Assembly: GCF_029784155.1 (NCBI RefSeq)
Contig: NC_073693.1
Coordinates: 155,744,848-155,808,847, forward strand
DNA length: 64,000 nt
Origin: Uranotaenia lowii
Lineage: Eukaryota > Arthropoda > Insecta > Diptera > Culicidae
Direction of reading: 5' to 3'
Shown piece by piece: positions 46,147 through 56,456 of the stretch; the first letter of the stretch is position 1; every line of letters begins with the position of its first letter. Below the pieces are notes generated by a model, which had not been told where the DNA came from, did no database searches, and saw only the letters and a list, made by a program, of their open reading frames with translations. Made by a program: the position numbers and the translations under genes.

Positions 46147-47605
46147 CGATCCATAAGTCAGGAAATGCTCATCGTGTGAAGAATTACAGGCCAATATCGA
46201 TTGTTTGCTGCTTTTCCTAAGTGCTAGAAGTACTGATATGCTCTGAAAACTCAAACTGCTCATTGGTACGCAGCAGTCTTCCGAAAATCAATCAAAACAA
46301 ACACTCAGGATGCGTTTCCTGTTGGAAACATTCAGATTGTATAATGGGATAGCGCCTCTCGCAACTGCTTCGCCTGGCTGGTATGCAATCTCGATCAGCG
46401 CTCCTATCAGCTATGCAAACCGAGTCGCATCATTCAGAATCATCGGTTTAGCAAACATCGCATATCGGAGATGAGTGAGATACAAACTGATCCATTCTGA
46501 TTGTAGTTCACTTAGTATCTGCCCGAATTATATGAAATTCAAAATTATTTTTTGCAGGACGAGAAAAATCATACAGTTGTGCGGGACACCATAAATTCTC
46601 AGTAGTTTTAACGTGACGGACGAGAGTTTAATAAGAGAACTTGTAAAATTTTTAAAACATGGCGAAAGTCAACATCTTTCCCTCACAAACACAACTTCAA
46701 TTTGATTTTGATCATACTGATGTTAAAAAACGTTATAACAACAAATAAATTTATTAATTTGCTATATATCAAATCAAACAAAATACGCTAATGATCGGCT
46801 TCATGTATCACTCACTCACTGCCTGATCCATTCACTCCTGATCGAAGACCAACAAGATTCGCCATATGCATTGCGCATTGGTGAGATTCCAATTTGATGA
46901 TGGTGCTGCACTGTTTTGACAGCAAGCATCGTACGAGGTGATTTGTATTTTAGCGATGAATTGAACGATCGATGATCGGGTAGGTCCAGTAGCAATCAAT
47001 AACGAAACCCGACCGTTGTACGTTCAGTTGCGAGGTGCAATCAGACACATTCATTGAAAATGAGTGATATTCGGAATACTGGTACGCAGTGTTCTGGAAT
47101 ATGCGGTACCAGTCTGGGCACTCTACCAATCTGTTCACAGCGAAAGGCTCGAAAGGATTCAGAAAAAATTCCTCCGCTACGCACTGCGCCGATTGCCATG
47201 GCAAGATCCCGTACGGTTACCACCCTATTCTGAGAGGTGTGCCTTGCTTTCAATGACGTCTTCGAGCCAAAGAAGAACTTTTCTACAGCGCACCTTCGTC
47301 TACGATATCTTGACAAATGCCGTTGACTGCCCGCAATTGCTCCAGAGATTGAACATATACATACGTTCCAGCACGCCGACTGCGTAATCAAACCATGTTT
47401 AGGCTGAAAAGAAGCAGGACATTTTTCGGACAGAATCACCCCCTCTTTCGATGTTGTGAAGTTTTCAATGCTGTTTCTCACTAAATCTAAGTTTAAATGT
47501 GCAATCCGTGACGTCACCTAACTTAATTGCTATGTAATTTAATTATAAGCTAATCTTAAGCAATCAGTCTGTATGACAATAGTCAAAGACTTCAGAAATA
47601 AATAG
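46147..47605 (+). mobile_element. Decayed Jockey/CR1-type LINE inserted in the RTE relic
   Basis: Near 46152-46200 the frame reads HKSGNAHRVKNYRPISI, the start of a LINE RT domain. Near 47064-47387 the C-terminal RT region follows. The end has AGACTTCAGAAATAAATA, a usual 3' tail for this group in mosquitoes. The interval between is too short for a whole RT and no catalytic core is found, so the copy is internally deleted. A clean target duplication was not found. Confidence 0.65.
47064..47387 (+). pseudogene. LINE RT C-terminal region
   Basis: The frame shows LVRSVLEYAVPVWALY, RLERIQKKFLRYALRRLPW and RLPPYSERCALL, the segment after the RT core in Jockey/CR1-like LINEs, and resembles the fragment at 24189. 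It starts abruptly with no YXDD motif upstream in frame and ends at a stop after SSTPTA. Non-functional. Confidence 0.78.
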
Positions 47606-47780
47606 ACATTGAAGGAGAGGCAGACCCAGAAACTCATGGCAAAAAAGCCTAGCTGCCGAAATTCGAACTGTCGATTAGAATCTTGACTCGGACCAGGTGA
47701 AGACGCTGGCTCCGGATCGCTAACAGAGGATTTTTTTTTACCACGGCCCTATGTGCCGTAGAATCGACGCGGGACCATTA
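47606..47780 (+). pseudogene. RTE LINE 3' relic, second part
   Basis: It continues the relic from 46146: words GGAGAGGCAGACCCAGAAAC, GGTGAAGACGCTGGCTCC and ACCACGGCCCTATG match the 3' end of the element at 43.9-44.2 kb in opposite orientation, ending GGGACCATTA at the family's stop codon. It contains in-frame stops and a poly-T expansion near 47730. Confidence 0.85.
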
Positions 47781-48555
47781 CATTCCCGCCGTCGATCTTA
47801 CCTGGCGTCTTCGGGATCACCGTGGGGCCTTATCCAGCTGGGTTGGCGCTGGCAATGGTTTGTATGCGTTTTAACACTAGAAAGACCGCACCAGTCAAAT
47901 TGACTGGTTGGACACTTTGTTTGTTGGATATCTTTTGCATTCTTCGCTTTAAAAATTCGCAAAAATACGACTTTTCATTAATTTTGAATCTCTACAAAAC
48001 TGTGTATTTTTTATTTCACTAGCTCTTTTAGTAAGCGAGAAAAATTTCGCCATGGACACTCGGACCGTGACCAGTCAAAATGACTGGTAAAATTCACAAC
48101 CCTATAACTCAAACAAGATAAAATTTTTTCGCTTGCTTTTGGTTTCATTTGCAAGCTACATTCAAAACAATAAGTCCTAGTTGATGAAAGATGGGCAGAA
48201 GTGTGTCATTCGTTATGAAATTATTGATTTTCGATGCGAAGTCGTGAAGATTTGAAGAAAAAGTTATCGGATTGGCCTCGGTGTGGCGCTTCAAGCACTT
48301 GACTCCCAATTTTTTTAGCCTGTTTTGTTGCTCAACTATAATCGAACTTTCTGTCAAAATTTGGCGAAATTTCATCAAGATTTGTAAAAGTTATGTTAGA
48401 TTTCATACATGTCCATTCGAATAATCGAGTAGTTTTAGGTGATAAATATGTTTTATACTAAACTAGAATGAGTAAAATTATTATGAATTGAGTACTTATT
48501 TATTCAAATTTGAAGACATCAGCTATGAAACTGAATAATTTAAATGATATTTCAA

Positions 48556-49874
48556 CATGGGTGCACGATATATTCTTATATGTTGGTTATCCACCATGGG
48601 TGCACAGATTCACCGCAGTTTCTGCCCAAGTATGTATTCACTTGCATTCTTAGATTATTAGGCTCGACAAATTTCTAATGCAAGTTCACTTACAGGTATT
48701 CCGGCACCCGTGTATATACCTGGCCAGCTGGCAACTGATTGAACATTCTTATTATAAGAGGAAACACATCTTACCTGCCGGCAACTTATGGGGTTTGAAC
48801 TCAAGAATTTTCTTGCCGATACAAGGAATCGAACCCAGTACGCCTGGCATACCTATACCAGACTCGCACCAACCTATCTGATAGACCACATCGGATGCGG
48901 ATATTTCAACATGGGTGCACGGAATGGCTGCAAATTCACCGTTGCAATAGGGAAATAGTTTTCAACTTGCTCCAGAACACAACATATTTTTGAGTTAGAC
49001 ATGATAGGTATTTGAAAATGCAATATTTGTCAATTTTAAAACTTTTAAGGAAAAACAAATCAACGTGTACATTTGACAATGATGATTCATTATTTTTATT
49101 TTCACTGTTTCCGTCGCACGACATAACTTGATGCGTGTAATCCCTAAAACTCACTCGGTCCATGGTAACCGATTTCCAATTTCTTGGATGTTGATCAAAT
49201 CTTATCAGATAAATGTACGATTGCAAAAACCTGTTTTGTAATAAAAAATAAATAAATTTATTATTTCAAGATAAAATTGAAATATTTCTTTTTCAGGAAT
49301 GAAAAAACAGAACTTTAAATAAAAATCGTTATTTAAATCATTATGTCTGAACATGAAAGACATTGTTTCGACTTTGGTTTAGTTAAGATTTATAAAAATG
49401 CTTTTTAAAAATTTGCAAAAAGTCTAATATTTGATTAAAACGCGGTGAATCCGTGCACTCATCGTGAAAAACCATGTATATAACACAAATTTTTATTTGA
49501 ATCTATAAAAGTCTTTATTCTTTACCTTTAGCATGCAAAAAAAATTGATTTTGGATGAATAGCGGTGAATCCGTGCACCCATGGTAAATTGTTCTATTTA
49601 TAGAAAAAATATGCTTCAAAACCTACAATATCAGGTATAATTTAAAGGCAATGTGTTGAAAAATTTCAGAGCGATGGATGCTAGAAAATATCTACTAAAA
49701 CAAAATTGAAGTGAAACCGTGCACCCATGGTCAATATTCATAGCCGTCTAACATGATTTCATAATTAGATTGATAATGTGTTTTAATTTTTTGGTTATTA
49801 TTTGAAATATTCATTTTATGACATACACGCATTCGTCAACTATGCCAAAATGAGGTGATTCCGTGCACCCATGG
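48556..49874. repeat. Seven copies of a CCATGGGTGCAC word, direct then inverted
   Basis: The core CATGGGTGCAC occurs in plus orientation at 48556, 48594 and 48910, and inverted (GTGCACCCATGG or near variant) at 49453, 49573, 49719 and 49863. The inverted copies are preceded by GTGAATCC-like words. The two halves form a large imperfect inverted arrangement inside the piggyBac-like element. Confidence 0.85.
48680..48897 (-). mobile_element. tRNA-derived SINE-like insertion
   Basis: On the minus strand GATGTGGTCTATCAGATAGG resembles an A-box side and CTGGGTTCGATTCCTTG contains a strong B box (GGTTCGATTCC). A further 130 bp or so of unrelated body continues to about 48680. That layout is typical of a tRNA-derived SINE. 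There is no clear target duplication or A-tail, so the limits are approximate. Confidence 0.5.
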
Positions 49875-50045
49875 TGAAAAAATATTTCCATTTTATAACA
49901 AAAGTGATATCGAATTAATAACAAAACAATTTCAAAAGAAAAAAGTTTAAAATATTATGATAGAAAAAAATTCCCCTTTACCAGTCATTTTGACTGGTCA
50001 CGGTCCGAATAGGTATATTCAATTTGCCGGTCCTTCTAGTGTTAA

Positions 50046-50689
50046 GCTTAAACTTGTGCTCTCTTGCATTTTTCTAAGTATGTACGAATATGGTGTCCAA
50101 TATCGTCCAATTCGTATAGTTCCTTTAGAAGATTTAGTCAGAAGTGAAAACTATATGTGTATGTGAGTTTTATACGATCATTCGATAATGTATTTAAAAC
50201 GTATAACAAAATGCTGGGAAGTCGAGAACAGTTGAATGCGAGGGATTTCTACGGAGAGAGAATTCTTTGCATTTGGAATGGTAATGATCAAAATTCAACA
50301 ACTGCTTAACAAATTGCAACAATTTGCAACAATTAGCACATTTTCACTTTCTCTGATCATCGGTTCCTCTCATTTTAACTTAAACCTTCTAATTCTCTCT
50401 AACAAATTGCCTAACAAATTCAATCATTGGCTGCCAAATTTGTTTGATCATTGACGATGATTCTCCGTTTATCTCAGTCCCCTGGTTGAATGCCTCTGGA
50501 AGATAACACAACATGAGTAGAACGTCTTTGTTGAAATATTGAAGAGCGAGAAGAGCCAAGACCAAACAAACATTAGATACATGATTTTTCATTGATTTAT
50601 TCATATTTAAATAATCATGATTAGAATTTTAACTTTGCTGCAAATTTAAGTTACAGTTTTGAAGTTTTTTTATTTATTTACAAAGGATC
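50046..50689. other. Short AT-rich gap, no gene
   Basis: Sequence between the piggyBac-like element and the Loa LINE. It contains CAACAATTTGCAACAATT-type local repetition near 50300-50340 and no recognisable coding region. Confidence 0.5.
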
Positions 50690-51083
50690 AAAGGATGGTT
50701 AGCGAAGGTAGACAATGTGCAATTCGAGACCCCATACACCCAACCTTCGGGTAGTGGTCATATCATCTCTTGTTTACAACTCCGATTCTCTACCTCCCCG
50801 TGGTGCTAGCTGGGGTGGGAGCAACCTTAGCGGAAATCGGGTACCCAACCCCGGTGGATGCTATGGTCGCATGCAGACTGAGAAGGGGGGCAAACCCCTA
50901 ATTCCAAGGTGTTACGCGAGCAACCGTGCCGAAGGATGAATGGGCAGGGGGGTTTAATCCTGCCCTCTAACGGAGCCTGTGGGGCACCAGGGCGCACCCC
51001 ACAGTATATAGCCCTTACTGTGTTAAAGCAGGGCACTGACACAGCGGACCGTTTCTTCCCTAGCTACTCGTGGGATTCAAATA

Positions 51084-52742
51084 ATGAACACACCAAATAA
51101 AAATAAAAATATAACGAGTGCCGACTGCTTGCCTCAGCCGGAACCTATGGAAGCCACAGAAGGTGAGCTCGAGAGACAGCTCTCAATCGAGTCGTTCACG
51201 AGAGTGCTATCCATTTCCTCTTCCGCCTTGGACTCCCCCGCGGAAGATGAGAGCAACGATGATGGGGTTAACGTCACCATCAAAAAGATCGACACGCCAA
51301 TCAAAGTAAAAAACTTTGATACTCGGCAACTAAGTGGTACGGGACGGAAGCGACTGAAGAAGTATCTCGCTCAAAATGTACCGTACGAAGAGGCTATGCG
51401 CCTTATTTCCACTGCTAAATGCACACCACCTGCTAAAAATGCAAAACGGGCTCGCAGTGGAGAAAACAGTGGTTCGAGCAGCGCGGAAAAGTCAAATGCC
51501 AAAAAGGCAAAGGGACCCTCAGACCTTATGACAAAACCGGATCCCAAAGAACCAACTAAGTCTCGACCACAACAAAAAGCAAGGAGTGGGAGGTCGAATG
51601 GTGCCAATCGCCCAGTGAGACCGATCGAGAAAACAAAAAGCCACAGAAATGGCAACCAAAAGCCCTCTTACAAAGAGGTTGCTAGCTCTGTTAGGGTTGG
51701 CATACTTGCCAAAAACTACCCAAGCACACAGCTGACGACAGAGCAACTTAAACTGATACAACAGGCAATAAAAAGGGCAGTTCTCGGCCAACGGTTAGAG
51801 AAACTTAAACCAAAATTTGCGCAGTGTTGTTACAAATCTGGGTTCATGGTAGTGACATGTCTTGATCAGGCCACAGCGGACTGGCTACAACAAGTCACAC
51901 CAGTGCTCAAACCATGGGTAGATGCAGAGCTCATCGCCGTTGGGGAATCCCAAATTCCTAGATCGGAGATTTTAAAGGCTCACCTACCAGGAGCTGCTGA
52001 AGACGACATCGAAACTGTTCAGGCTACTATAGAAAGCCAGAATGAGGAGCTGAGCACCGAAAGCTGGAGGTTCTATAATATCCAGAAAAGGAACGAGGCT
52101 CTCGAAGTGGTCTTTACCGTGGACGAAAATTGTTTGAGGGAGTTAGAGAAAAGGAAATTCGTTATCTACTACGGATTCGGTTCCAGCAAAATCTGGAAGT
52201 TAAACCGGAAGAATCCAACAGACAGCGGAGTTGACCGAGGGGAAAACACCGTCAAAGCTGCTCAAGGACCTGGGCTGCCTAAACCGGGCTTTGTAAAGGA
52301 CCAGTCGGTGATAGACCAAGTCCGATCCGCAGAAGGAGAGACGATTAGCAAAGGTACCACTGAGGTCTCACAAGATCTCAATGAACTGGAGTCTATGAAC
52401 CACGGCCAACCTATGGACCAGGGACAGGACCTCGGGACCAACGAGAACAATGAGGAGAGCCACAGTGGATCCAATGCCAATTGCTCACCGGAAGGAACTG
52501 GGAAGTTGTATAAGGGCCGCATTTTGGAACTTAATCAACAGAAACCAGGGCCGAGCGGGATGAGCAGCGTTGGGGGTATTTCAACCCTCCATAAACCTGT
52601 TAACACAAAACCGAAGACCGATAAAACGGCTCCGAAAACACTGAGCACATGGAGCAAACCGAAAAAGGGTAGTCAAACATGTACAAAAGGCAAAAAGCCG
52701 GTGCAATGCCCCACATCCACGGGCAAAGCACTACCAAAATAA
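51084..52742 (+). CDS. Loa-type LINE ORF1 protein
   Basis: 552 residues, intact. ORF1 proteins bind element RNA and escort it to the nucleus. Residues 1-190 are low-complexity and basic (many K, R, S, P), suited to RNA binding. From about 192 to 375 lies a folded-looking region beginning VRVGILAKNYPSTQLT with FAQCCYKSGFMVVTCLDQAT, which I read as the DUF4780-type domain often found in insect Loa-like ORF1s. The C-terminal 170 residues are again low-complexity (Q, N, G, K). I see no CCHC knuckle. The last 64 bases overlap ORF2 in another frame. The ATG follows the leader and precedes all domains. Confidence 0.82.
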   Translation: MNTPNKNKNITSADCLPQPEPMEATEGELERQLSIESFTRVLSISSSALDSPAEDESNDDGVNVTIKKIDTPIKVKNFDTRQLSGTGRKRLKKYLAQNVPYEEAMRLISTAKCTPPAKNAKRARSGENSGSSSAEKSNAKKAKGPSDLMTKPDPKEPTKSRPQQKARSGRSNGANRPVRPIEKTKSHRNGNQKPSYKEVASSVRVGILAKNYPSTQLTTEQLKLIQQAIKRAVLGQRLEKLKPKFAQCCYKSGFMVVTCLDQATADWLQQVTPVLKPWVDAELIAVGESQIPRSEILKAHLPGAAEDDIETVQATIESQNEELSTESWRFYNIQKRNEALEVVFTVDENCLRELEKRKFVIYYGFGSSKIWKLNRKNPTDSGVDRGENTVKAAQGPGLPKPGFVKDQSVIDQVRSAEGETISKGTTEVSQDLNELESMNHGQPMDQGQDLGTNENNEESHSGSNANCSPEGTGKLYKGRILELNQQKPGPSGMSSVGGISTLHKPVNTKPKTDKTAPKTLSTWSKPKKGSQTCTKGKKPVQCPTSTGKALPK

Positions 52743-55700
52743 ACACCTTAAAATGTGTCCAGGTGAATCTTCTCCATGCCGTAGGAGCCTCGTGCACACT
52801 ACTCAGAAGATTCGCCGCCGAAGACCTGGACCTTGCCTCTATCCAGGAACCTTGGATTAACAAGGGTAAAATTAAAGGGCTATACACGCCGAATGGTAAG
52901 ATTCTATACGATGAAAGCAGTTCTCACCCAAGGGCTGCTTTACTAGTAAACAATAGAATTAAATTTACTCCCTTTACAGAATTCATCAGCGGAGACATTG
53001 CAGCTATAAGGGTCGAAATACCAACACCGAAAGGTAAGTGTAGCGTCAGCGTATTTCCCCGGAGATAGCACCGATATACCCCCACAGATGGTTGTAGAAT
53101 ATATGAGAAAGTGCCGGGCTCAGAACCAGCAATTCCTCGTATGCTGCGACGCCAACGCACATCACACGCTGTGGGGAAGTACCGACATCAACGCAAGAGG
53201 TGAGTCCTTACTAGAGTTTCTTTCACAAAATAATATCGAAATTTGCAATGAGGGAAACAAACCAACGTTTATAACGAGAAATAGACAAGAAGTCCTCGAC
53301 TTAACTCTATGTACACCACTACTTCTAGATAAAATTAAAAACTAGGAGGTATCGGATGAAGAATCACTGTCTGATCACAGACATATCTCATTCGACATAG
53401 TGGGAGGGGTTATAATCAAGGACGTTTATAGAGATCCCAGGAAAACCAACTGGAGTCTTTATAAACACACACTTGAAGCTTGCAATCCTTTGTTGGAAAC
53501 GAAAATACGAACAACAAAACAATTAGAGAAAGCTTCAAACAGGTTCACAAATAAAATTATATACGCTTTTGAAGCCAGCTGTCCACTCAAGGAACGTGTT
53601 TCAAACAGGAAAGTTCCTTGGTGGAACAGACAACTAGAAAAGTTGAGGAAAAACACAAGAAAACTTTTCAACAAAGCAAAAGCTGACTCAAGCTGGGACA
53701 ATTATCGTAAATCCCTAACAGAGTACAATAAAAACATTCGAAAAGCTAAGAGGAGTAGTTGGAAGCACATGTGTGAAACCGTGCCAACTACACCCGACTC
53801 CAGAAAATTCTATCAAAAGAACATTCAAATGGACTGGGTCAATTGAAGAAAAAGAACGGGGAGTTCACTACAAACCCAAATGAAACGCTTCAACTACTAC
53901 TAAATACGCATTTCCCAGAATCCATTGAAGGAATAGAGATTAATGACACTCCGATTGAAAGACTCACTCGAAATGTCAGACGTGATGAAGCACTTCGCAA
54001 ATCACGCACAATCTTTACACCTTCGATGGTTGACTGGGCAATAAGTACATTCGAACCATTCAAAGCAGCTGGTGAAGATGGAATTTTACCAATTCAAATA
54101 CAGCAAGCTAAACAAATGGTAACACCTGCCTTGGTAGAGATGTTCGTCGCCCGTATGACCCTCTGTCATATTCCAACTCAGTCGAAGAGGGTGCGCGTGA
54201 TCTTTATCCCGAAACCAGGGAAAAAAAGATAAAACACAACCTAAGGCATTCAGACCTATTAGTCTAACGTCCATTATTTTGAAAATAATGGAGAAGATAC
54301 TTGACGAGTATATTAAATCGCAATATCTTAGCTTAAGTAAACTAAACAACTTCCAGTTCGCTTACAAAAAAGGTATGTCCACGGTTACGGCCTTACATAC
54401 CCTTACACAAAAACTAGAAAAGACTGTAGAGGCAAAAGAAATAGCACTCGCTTCTTTTTTAGACATTGAAGGGGCATTCGACAACGCATCTCACACTTCA
54501 ATCGAAACAGCTATGAAAAGACGAGGGTGCCACTCGGCAATTGTTAACTGGACTAGTGCGATGCTAATAAACAGAACCATTTATGCAAGCTTGGGAGGAC
54601 TTACAATCAAAGCCACACCAACGAAGGGATGTCCCCAAGGCGGGGTTCTATCACCGTTGTTGTGGTCCTTGATAGTGGATGACCTCCTAAACAAACTTGT
54701 ATCCATGGGATTCGAAGTTATTGGCTTTGCAGACGACGTAGTTATTATAGTTCGGGGAAAACATGAGAATGTGCTGTCTAATAGAATGCAAACTGCACTC
54801 AACTACGAACTATTTTGGTGCAGGGAAGAGGGACTAAACATAAACCCTTCCAAAACTACTGTGTGATAGCATTCACTAGGAGACGAAAAATTACACTAAA
54901 ACCTCTAACATTAGATGGGGAAGTGTTAAACCTCGAATCACTAGTGAAATATTTAGGCATAGTACTAGACTCAAAGCATGTCATCGCTAAGGCTACAACA
55001 GCTCTATGGGTCTGCCTCAAAGGAGTAGGGAAAAAATGGGGACTACAGCCGAAAATTATCTACTGGATATTTGCAGCTATTATAAGACCCAAAATCTCGT
55101 ATGCCTCCTTAGTATGGTGGACCAAAACTATGCAAATTACGGCCCAGAAAAAACTAGCAAAGCTCCAAAGACTAGCAACGCTAGCTATAACTGGCGCAAA
55201 GCGAAGCACACCGAATGAGGCTCTAAATGCACTACTAAATATTCTGCCTCTGCATCAATTCATTGAGTTAGAGGCGGAACGTAGTGCCTTGAGACTCTCC
55301 AAACACAAAACTCTCTATGAAGGAGATCTTACAGGACACCTCAAAATCCTAAAGAAATTTAAATTAAACTCACTTATTGTGAAAAATGATGACTGGATGG
55401 AGCCCATTTTCAACCTAGACATACCATACAATTTAACTATCAATGATAGGGACGTGTGGGAGTCAGGTGGACCTGCGGTTCCTCCCAGATCGATCCTATT
55501 CTTCACTGATGGGTCAAAAATGGATAAAAGAACTGGGGCAGGGGTTTTCGGACCTAGACTCAGGATCTCAATTCCTATGGGAAACTGGCCAACAGTATTC
55601 CAAGCTGAAATTCAAGCAATTCTAGAATGCACTTTAGCCTGTTTGAAAAGGGGATACAGGTACACAAGTATCTGCATGTTCTCTGACAGCCAGGCTGCTC

Positions 55701-56386
55701 TCCGAGCACTAAGTACGTTCACATGTTACTCCAAACTAGTTTGGGAGTGTATAGTTGCACTAAGGAACCTGGCCATAAGGAACAGAGTATCTTTATTCTG
55801 GGTACCAGGCCACTGCGGTATCCTAGGGAACGAAGAAGCAGACCAACTAGCTAGGGAAGGATCTCAGGGACTGTTGATTGGACCTGAACCTTTCTGCGGA
55901 GTATCGAGAAGTGCCTTGACTATGGAGCTCAAGAACTGGGAAATCACCACTATTGTTTCCAACTGGAAAACAGCGGAGGGAGCAACTCAGGCAAAAAGAT
56001 TCATTGAACCAAGCGCACGACTCTCAAAAAACATGTTGAACTTAAGTAAGCACGAATTAAGTACTTACACAGGTCTCTTGACCGGACATTGTCCAACAAA
56101 ACAGCATCTCAAAAGTATAAACATAATTCTGAACGATGACTGTCGGTTCTGCGGGTTCGAAAAAGAAACTGCAGAGCATCTTCTATGCAACTGCTGCGCC
56201 CTCCTAAATAGGAGAGAGCGTGTTCTTGGGGCAAAGTTAATAAGCGCACAAGACATATGGTTGCATATCAGCCCTAAGAAGGTTATATCATACATCTTTG
56301 ATATTATACCCGATTGGGATAAAATGATTAGTCAGCAATCAACTGTCACTCCAATCAATAGTGCAGGTGAACCTGACAGCATATAG
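52679..56386 (+). pseudogene. Loa-type LINE ORF2 (endonuclease, RT, RNase H), broken
   Basis: The endonuclease shows QVNLLHA, IQEPW, CDANAHHTLWGS and SDHRHI (52750-53390). RT shows FLDIEGAFDNASH, GCPQGGVLSPLL and GFADDVVII (about 54240-54880). RNase H keeps FFTDGSK, FQAEIQAILE, MFSDSQAAL and GNEEADQLAR (about 55495-55860). A C-terminal finger CRFCGFEKETAEHLLCNC lies near 56145. Lesions: frame changes near 53043 and 53842, in the seven-A run at 54221-54227, and a TG microduplication at 54861-54865; TAG for a probable Trp codon at 53343-53345; and a likely in-frame loss of about ten codons near 54975. Catalytic residues look intact, so decay is recent. Confidence 0.88.
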
Positions 56387-56456
56387 TAACGCGGGGTAAA
56401 CACCACAATAGATCAACTACTGGTCGCAGTGGGCTCTCCCCTACAGGAAAAAAAAA

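Larger units (their letters stand above)
47875..50041. mobile_element. piggyBac-like non-autonomous element with palindromic subterminal repeats
   Basis: CACTAGAAAGACCG at the left and CGGTCCTTCTAGTG at the right are inverted repeats with one mismatch, flanked by TTAA on both sides (47871-47874 and 50042-50045). TTAA targets and CACTAGA-type ends fit piggyBac-like elements. The palindrome CCAGTCAAAATGACTGG or a one-base variant occurs near 47892, 48072 and 49981. A 30-bp inverted pair that includes it lies at about 48060-48090 and 49978-50008. No transposase ORF remains. A tRNA-derived SINE-like segment sits inside at about 48680-48897. Confidence 0.85.
50690..56456 (+). mobile_element. Near full-length Loa-clade LINE (Lian-like), decayed
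   Basis: In order: a GC-richer leader of about 390 bp, an intact ORF1, an ORF2 overlapping it by 64 bases with endonuclease, RT and RNase H, and a short 3' end closing in an A run at about 56447-56456. An ORF2 with an RNase H domain and an ORF1 of this type place it in the Loa group, known in mosquitoes as Lian. Several frameshifts and one stop disable ORF2. The 5' limit is an estimate and no target duplication was found. Confidence 0.85.

Noticed and set aside
47041..47517. 158-codon minus-strand ORF
   Set aside because: It overlaps the plus-strand LINE RT fragment, which carries the recognisable motifs.
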